NCBI GenBank assembly: GCA_008931825.1 | Contig: QXVZ01019309.1 | Location: 1-28,667 of the forward strand | DNA from: Phallusia fumigata | Lineage: Eukaryota > Chordata > Ascidiacea > Phlebobranchia > Ascidiidae | Direction: 5' to 3' | Length of the DNA stretch: 28,667 bases | Shown: positions 13,201 through 22,200 of the stretch, one piece after another | Layout: every line of letters begins with the position of its first letter | Numbering within the stretch: position 1 is the stretch's first letter | The notes under the pieces: model-generated | Databases searched by the model: none | What the model saw: the letters and a program-made list of their open reading frames with translations, nothing else | Told to the model about the DNA's origin: nothing | Translations under genes and position numbers: made by a program

Positions 13201-16200
13201 ATCACTTGTTTAACCAAAGTTGAAAAATACAGTCAAAAAGTGACAAATTTTGTTTAAAGGCTGCAGACTTTTAACACAGCAATATCCGTGAAAGACTTAT
13301 TTACTCAGTTTTCATTATTACTTGTTCTGATTGTACAGCGGAATGTTGATCTGCGCTAGACACTTTGGAGAAGACTTCTCTTCTGATGGGGTGCAACCGT
13401 AAACACGAATGTTTAGCACCATTTCGAGAGGTAAATCATGCACAGCAACATCGAAGTCAAGCCTGTGGTCAGAAGGTATAATGTTATGAGGGTCGAAATT
13501 ATTTTTGCTGAACTTGTTTAAAATTTTGTATTTTTTAGTTTCTTTAAAAAATAAATCATGGAGTACAAACAGCAATTACAAAATGACGGAAAATGGCAAC
13601 CCTTGTCAAAATTACATTTGTTCCTAAAGCTGACATACTTTTTGGAGATAAACTTCAAAAACTGTATAGTTTCACTTAATTTGTAGCTCCATCACTTAGC
13701 AGGCCTACCATTTTTCCCACACAAGTCTTGGGTAAAATGCTTTGCTGATCTTCACATGTTCTGTGTGCATGGATTTGTGTGAAATACACTGATCTCCATG
13801 CCACAAACTGCACACCGCATAAAACTCCTCATACCTGCAAATATAAGTGTTACAAGCCAAGGCAGAGATGTGTAAGGAGTAATAATTTGCAGTTGCATCC
13901 TTCATAATTTTTTCCTAGTCTGCCTGCCCGCTACTAAACATTTCTTTGTATTGTTTTTTTCAGTGAGGGTAGAAAATGTTCAGTTCAGTTGATGTTGTTT
14001 TTAATTCTATTTAATGATTTTTGGCTGAAAGTGTGTTTTACTTATATTCATATCCCCAAACTTGAAGCAATACTGTCAAATTTTTGATTAAAAAAACGAA
14101 GTGCGATTAAAACCAACCACCTTGGGATTACAAAAATATGGTGTATTGAAAACCACCATGGTACCTAGGCAGCTTTGCAACAAAAATATCTGAGGTATCT
14201 TTTTTGAAAACAACAGTTGCCATTAAACACACATGTACAAAAGCTATAAATAGCATGTGATGCACAGGCAACAACGAAAAAGTATTATATTCTAATATTT
14301 TGGAAGATAACTTTGATACACAGAACCTCACGAAACATGTTCGAATCAACTTACGATGTTTCCCAGACTTTTGGAATTCTGTGCAGTGAAACAATGTTGA
14401 CTGAGTACAAATCTTTCACTGAGGTTGACAGAATTTGTTTCACCAAAATTGGTGCGGCGGGGGAAGGGTCAATGGAATAGAAATCTGACTCGAATGACTG
14501 TGAAATTAACAACAAAAAATTTTACATTTTGCCAATTGTCAAATAAGCGTTTGATGGCATCTTTCTGATGTGTCAAAAATATGATTCTACCTAAACAATT
14601 ATGTCACATATGTGTGATATCATACTGCCCAGAGAGAGCTCTGTGTACACTGAGTATTAACAACAAAAATTCAATGATCACCAGACAAAACACTTCGCAG
14701 GAACACAGCTGGTGTTTTAAATGGTTGACAAAGTTAAACTGCTGTTTCTTCAAAAAAAATTGTGGGAACGTTAATAGCATACAACAAAAAAGCAAACAAA
14801 AAATACAGAACCCACTGTTAGTAATGTAGAAAGAAGTCAACACAGCGTTTGAAAATGCGTTTAAACATGGCTTACAGTGTCAACATAAAATATTTACATC
14901 ACTCCTTGCCATAGTAATTTGTTAAATAAACCCATTTGGGAGTCTGTGGGTAAGTAGATTAGTCATTGAGGGCAAAAGCTCACGATGAACTTTTTTTATG
15001 TCTGTAATTAATAAACAAAAAATGTCCCGGTCAAAATATAATAGCCAACTCACGCTAGACAGGACCGAAAACTGAGTAAACTTTTCAGGAAGAGCAACCC
15101 AAATAACAATGGGAAAACAGGGGCAACAGTTGATGCCAATACATCGTGTAGGTAACATTCAAAGGACAACCATATACCCACCTGGCAATAGAGTTCCACA
15201 AAATCGGTAAGAACTGTGGTGAGCTGATCTATTGCCTCATTGACTTTGTTGTACCGTGCTGGCTTTTTGTCACTTGTCACTTCACTCGAAGTAGTAATAC
15301 CAACCAAATCATGAACAACTGACAAGAAATATAAGATATGTATAGTTAAACATAATGAAATAAGATGTAGTTAGAACACTTTGGTAAAGTGTCTTTGGGA
15401 ATTAATAAATTATTAGATTATGTTTTGCAGCTTGTTACTAAAAGAATTTAATTTGAATTATTACTTGATCATACCATATTGACATGTTCATAAAAGTGGT
15501 AGAATATATAAGTCACAAAAACAGTTCTACCACAATTACTATGTTAATTTTGTGGATCAAATGTAAATTGAAATATGTTTAGGGGCACAGGAACATGTGG
15601 TTAAAAACATTTTCTTTCTTGTTTTGCCACAGGTTAGCAAACATTTTGATGAAAAGTATTGTAGCTTATGGGTAGGAAAAGTTGTCAGGAAGTTTTCATT
15701 GTAAATTTCAGTAAACTTAGGTGTTAAAACATCTTCCACAATTCTCCTTTTCTGCTTTTAGCGGTAACTCTTTTTTCTGCACCTGATACAGTTGATTTTC
15801 GAGATGGGGGACTGAGAGGACGGTTGACTGCTGCCCGAAGATTCTTTACACTTTCTGTTACTTGTATTGTTTCTATGTTTCCCAGTGCACTGCACATGGC
15901 TCGCACAGATTGAATAACGCGCTCACATTGGTGGTGGGAGCCCTGACCCGCAGAATCACTGACAACCTCCTATGAGAAAGTATGGTTAAGTGATCTAAAA
16001 TGCAAATCAGAGGAAAATGATTTTATCTTGTAATTAACCCGGAAAATTTGATCGAAATGTTTAATAGACGTTAGCTGATACACAAGACCACAATTCCCTT
16101 ATTAAAGCTATAAACAAAAGAATCTCCCCCCTTATCGCACAGTAATTATAAAGACTTAAAACTAGAAGGGTGGCTTTCCCCATATTGTAACATGAAAATG

Positions 16201-19200
16201 TCTGCAGAAAACAACTATATTGGCGGATATACTTACAGTTTCTAGTTGGTTTAGTAATTTGTCAGTTTCATTGTAGAAAGCTTCCCACAAAATTAGGATG
16301 TCTTCCCTAAAAATACACAAACACAACATTAAAAAAAGGAAAATGTGGGCAGCTCTGTTTCAGCGAGAAAAATACTTGGAACCAGAAACAGTAGGACTTG
16401 ACAGAAAATTTCCACATATTTTTTTCGAAAACAGGAAATGATTAATGATTCAGAAATCTGAGACACGAAACCCATTTGCCTGAATCAGTGACATATTATG
16501 TAATGGAAAATGCTACTAGGGAAACCAATGATGTCATAACCAATCAGACTACATGGCAACATCAGTTAAACAACTAAACGCAATGTCATACCAATTTGAC
16601 AAAAGCAGTTAATAAAACAAAAGTGTAAATCATTAAAAGCAGTCAGTTTATTTATTTTATTTGTATAACATGTTGACAAAATTTATTGCTTTGTAAAAAT
16701 GTTACAAGAACAATTGCAAAAAAATACATTGTTCCACAAATAAGGACATATGGATACATACATATGTGAAGGGTATTTTTTAGGCACAGTTAAAAACACA
16801 ATAATTGGAAACCAAATATTTGGCTAATAGCCAAAGAGAAGCAACTGTACATAAATTTATAGATGCAAAGAGTTAGGAAAGTTGAAATCGCAAATTGCAA
16901 CAATACCAGGTGGAGCAATTACAAATTATAATTATAAACCTGGCTCTAGTTTTCAAACATACACCTGGGAGTGGGATACTTAGATGGTGCTCACCTTGTC
17001 AGAACTGTCACAGGCTTCCCGAGAGTTTCACAGAAATCATGTTTCGTATTCTGTTTCTCATCATCATCTACCTGTGAAAATTGTAACACAGGTTGATGCC
17101 ATTGGAAGGACAGGTTACGTGTTACACATTTAACAAATGACTAGTTTATACCTGTTACCTGTTTTCTATTGTCTTTGTTCCATATTAAACGTTTTATTTA
17201 AATATATGCCAAGCGTACTGTAACAGCAGCCAGCACATAATGCAATATTGCATAAAATAAGTGGTATTTCCCAGTGACAACACTACACAAAATGTTTAAC
17301 GATGAAACTTGTAACCAGCTATTTTATGTGTGATTATGTAGATACCAAACACAACTTGCAAACCAATTTATTTCGGAAAAGTTGTAAAGTTTTGTAATGA
17401 CAACTTTTTAGCAGAAACTGCCTGAAATACTTCCTTGTTTCGCATTTTATTCTTCTATATTGAGTAATGTAACACTACTCCAAGGGAATGATATTGCTAT
17501 CACAAAACCTTCACAGAGCCACTTCCTTGTTCACAGTATACGCAGTTATACAATACTGAACCGCAAATGCAGTTGCATGACTTTGACCAAACACATTTTG
17601 TTTCATGTCTTTTGGAGAGTAGAAAAATAAATTGTGCTCAAATATTTCCTTTTTCTGTTACTCCATTGTAGTTAGTCAATTATGACAAGAAACTGGTTGA
17701 TGTTTTATTGACAAACATTAAAAATGTTTTTACACCAACTTACGATGTTTACAAAATTTTATCAAGCATCTGTTTTTACTAATGCATGAAAGCATTTAGA
17801 ATTTCCTTTATTTGAGTATGTGTACTCCTATATATGGTGAAATCCATACCGTTCTTTGCAGGTATTGGTCTACTTTGCTTTTGTGTAGAAGTTCTAACTC
17901 CACATCCCTTTCGTACTTGCAGCATTCTTGCACGTATTGATAAGTATTCAGTTGTGTTTTACTACAAAATAATAAGTTACAGCTTGTGAATATATATATG
18001 TGCCTATTTGGAAGACAAACATTAAGGCACAACTATTACAGAATATCCTGGTTTGTCTGTAATTCGTTTCTCCTACAAAGCATGTCATTATAGGCCAGAT
18101 CTGCAAGTGGCATGAAACCTTACAGAGGCGATCGAGCATTAGCATGCAGCAAGGCGTTGGTAAAAAATCCAGCCTGCGGTGTAATTCAAACCACCGAAGA
18201 AAGCCTATCCATGCCTGTTGAGCCACACAGGCTTGTGGTCATTGCTTGCTGAAAGTCAAATTACAGACACTAATGCCTGCTGCACACGTCAACTTCACAG
18301 CAAGCAACTGTCAGATTGACCAACCCAGCATATATTTGTTGCATTGGTAGTTGAAAAGTAAAGAATGTACAGTTGGCATTCAAGAAAGTTAAGATTTTTG
18401 CATAAGCAACAAGTTTAATCTTAGCTCTGCACAACTGCCCACATAAGTTCTTGCAAATGCACTTTCTTCACACAAGAAACACACTACCACATGGTATTTA
18501 AGTATAGTCGACTGTACACAGAACAGATTTTATTGCAGAATTTTGAAACAAATCTAAAACACATGCCAAAAACAAACCTGAGAAGATATTCCTGCCGTCC
18601 AACAACTTTAAAAGCATAATCATCAGCTGACACTTGTGATATGTCTTCATAGGAAATGCACAAAGCTTGGCTTACAATGTGTTCAATGGATGCATTTACT
18701 GTTAAAGAGAAACAAACCTAGCTTTACACTAAAATCCATCAAAAGCAGAGTTTATTATGATAGTTTTTGATCAATTTTAGCCATTTATCTTCATAGGGTC
18801 ATAGTAATTGTTGGAAACTGCTTTTTAAATGAGTTTGGGTTGCAGAAGACAAACGTTAGGCTGAACTCTATGTATAAAAACAAATTAATAGAAGAGACAA
18901 GTAAAAGACAGTGAAGTAGCATGTATTGTAATGTTATACTTACCATCACACTCAAATGAGACGGGTTGAGAAATCCCATCAGCTGTTACTGATATGCGAA
19001 CTGTTGTCTCTATGTCTTCATGGTTGACTTCAGCTGCAAAAAGACGATACAAGTTTTCTGTATTCATATGATGTATTTGATGGGTGATGTACCGTAAATA
19101 CCTTAGGCAATGGTTACAAAACACTCCTAAATTTCTACATGGCAGTTGGCATCAATTTAAGTGTGAGTGGTTGGCAGTCCAATATCTCTGCCAAAACCAT

Positions 19201-22200
19201 CTCTGCTTGTTTTTACACCACTATATGGCATACTAGAGGAATGAACAAGGACTCATAGTGATCCTATAAATATGATAATAAACAAACTAAACCAATGAAA
19301 TCCTCATAAACATAGTTGCTTGTTTTAAACGGAGGTGCTTGAGCAGTATTATGGAACATTGTGATATCTCAGACCCCAATTTAAGAGCCACTCGCTGTAA
19401 AAATGTCATGTTATCTTATCTAACCATGTGTGAGATATAAACAGCCTTTTACATGATAAAAAATAAAACAAAATTCGCACCTCCATTATGATTTACCCAC
19501 TGATTTTGTGACATCATATTACAAATTACATGACCAGGATTGGAAAGTTGATCCTTGTACGAGTATTTGGATCTCAATGTCTCGATAGTCCTTGCAAAGC
19601 TATCAAGTTCAGTAATATATCCAATTGTAGCAACTCCATCATGTTTCGTCTATGAAATAAAAATGAAAGTATATTTTTACTGTGTGTCAGTCATGTAATT
19701 GCTTTGGGCAAATTTTACCATGATTTTTATTTAAACAAATCAGTTAACCACATGATTTTGTCACTTATAAGGTGGCACATCACAAAAATACAAAAACAAT
19801 GACTTTCTAGCGTAAAATTGCTTAATACAGGTTGTTTTCAAGTTTACTACTAATTAATCACTAAATTTCATCGTAATCATCTTCAACAGAACAGTGTACA
19901 TTTTATTACACTATTGTTCTGTACTTAAATGAGTTCATAAAAATAGAAAATTACACACATGTGTTTCACACAAAATCCAATGTGTCATATCAATGATTTC
20001 AGCTGACTTTTGACTATTTTATGCTACGTTATACAAATTAGCACAATACCTCAGATAATTCTGTAAATGAATGATGACTTTCATGATATTTCATTTCTGG
20101 TTCTGAGAAAGAAAACATGGTTGGTGTATTTCTAAAATGAGCAACAAAAACACTTTGTGATAAAATAACTTGTAAGCTTTGTACATGTCACAATGGGAAA
20201 CAATTGCACAAAAACTGTAAGTGCACAAATAAAATGAATGTTCAAGCCTGTTGGTGCCCCCCAAAAACCTTGTAAGCATATTAGCCCAAGACAGCAAGCT
20301 AAAACACTAGTCACTCACCAAACAATCAAAATATTATGTTTACCCTAAATTCATCGACAACTTTATCCAAAAGACAGCAACAACAACATTTGAACTTTCG
20401 CAAACACAGTCAGATATTTGCACTTGCCAAAGTTTATTTAGTATCTAATCAGAGCATGATCGGCTTACCTTGTAGCCTGGCCTTGTGGGCATTCCCTCTT
20501 TGTGCTGGCACAGCATTCTAAAAACAAATCAGTGCTAAAGTGGTGACCTGTGCAGCATTGGGACAACTTAATTGCCTCAAATATTTCCTCAATTCAGATC
20601 ATGCAACAAGAAAACCAAAGGACAAAAGAAGTAAAGGTAATATGGTCTTGGGGGTGGAAAAATGGAATTTTGCAACTATTTCTGCTATTGACCTAGGTGA
20701 TCAGTAAATGATTCAAAATGCCTGCCCTTGAGTAAACATTAGTTTTATTTGTCCAAACAATGCTTTACAAAAAGTCCAATAGCAACACAGAGCTTTGAAG
20801 AATTTTATTATTGTAAGGCTTTATGTACACATACACAACGTTTTAAACTGCCTGCATAAGACCGATTGCAAACTGCACATGTTGGACAAAAACAATTTTA
20901 AAACCAACCTGTTGTGTTTCAGTGGCCTGTTCTCCTGCAATACACAAGAATCAAAATAAAATTTTAACTATATTTTCACGGGACATTTGTAAACTTATAG
21001 TATAATGTATGTGAAAAATTGTTTACATGTAAATTTAGCAATATCAATCATCAAATTAGACAAATATAGATACAGATGGTTAATTAGATAGCCAATTTGC
21101 CTAATTCCTGATGGGATAACTGAGATATGTAATATGTGCAAAATCCCTATTCAAAAAAATAGTACACATTGTTGCCAATAGTATTTATTGGTTAATGGTC
21201 TTGTTTTAATTTTTATCGGATCCCTCTCATGTGCAAAATCTCAATTTTCAATGCAATATATGTTATCCATAAAACCGCACAACATTTAAATAGACATCAC
21301 AATTAAATGGCATAATTTTTTTCCCAATTTAATGACAGAGGTCCACAACTAAATTAAGAATTTCCATTTTATAAACTGACACTATGTAACTAACACGGCC
21401 AACCCAGCTTATGAAAATGTCAATGGTTAGGGATTATGCAAGTCTATGCTATAAAACAACTTTGTGTTTAACTGAAAGATTGTAACCAATTTCACCTGTA
21501 CCGCAACCATGCAACGCACATCTTTACAACTAACAGTTTACCTTGACTGCTATTTTGTAGAGGGTCAAGGTCCATCCAATTATGAACATGAATAGATACT
21601 GTCTCACGTTTAGGAGATGGTGTAAAATCTGTTCTGCCGAGTTGATCATCAAACCAATCATCAAAAATAGTATTCATATGTTCTGTTTCGGATGCATTTG
21701 AATTATTGTTGGTTTTAATTGAGGATGTTCTTGAATTTGGTTGTGGTAATCCTGCAAAATAGGATAACATACCCTTTAATTTAACATTTTCTTAATCAAC
21801 AAAATTTCTGTATGTTTGTCATACAACTAGGGATGTTCAAAGTAGAATATCGAGTCCTAAGGATTCATATCAAAGCAGATTTGAATCCAAATCTGCCATT
21901 TATATCGGGTAATTGGAACTGATATTATTTCATCAAAAATTGTGTGTAAACGAGCATGTGCAATTTGTCAGTCTTTTGTGTATATGGGAGTGACATTTAC
22001 ACACGCAGCACCGATACAACGCTGTTCGATCCCTTTTTGGCAAATTTTAAGCCATGGGTGTTTAACGTTACAGTGAATAAAAACAACACACAGGCACAAC
22101 TAAATAGCAAGATGATCGCAATGATTTTCTGCAGCATCAGCAAAAATGCAAATGCGTCAGTGATCGTGCATCTCATTTTAGTTGTAAATTTGTGGTGGCA

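Noticed and set aside
20050-20131. Longer version of PIK3C2 exon 6 using the upstream AG at 20132-20133
   Set aside because: In the phase supplied by exon 5 this extension gives a stop codon. The acceptor TTTCTTTCTCAG at 20103-20104 keeps the frame.
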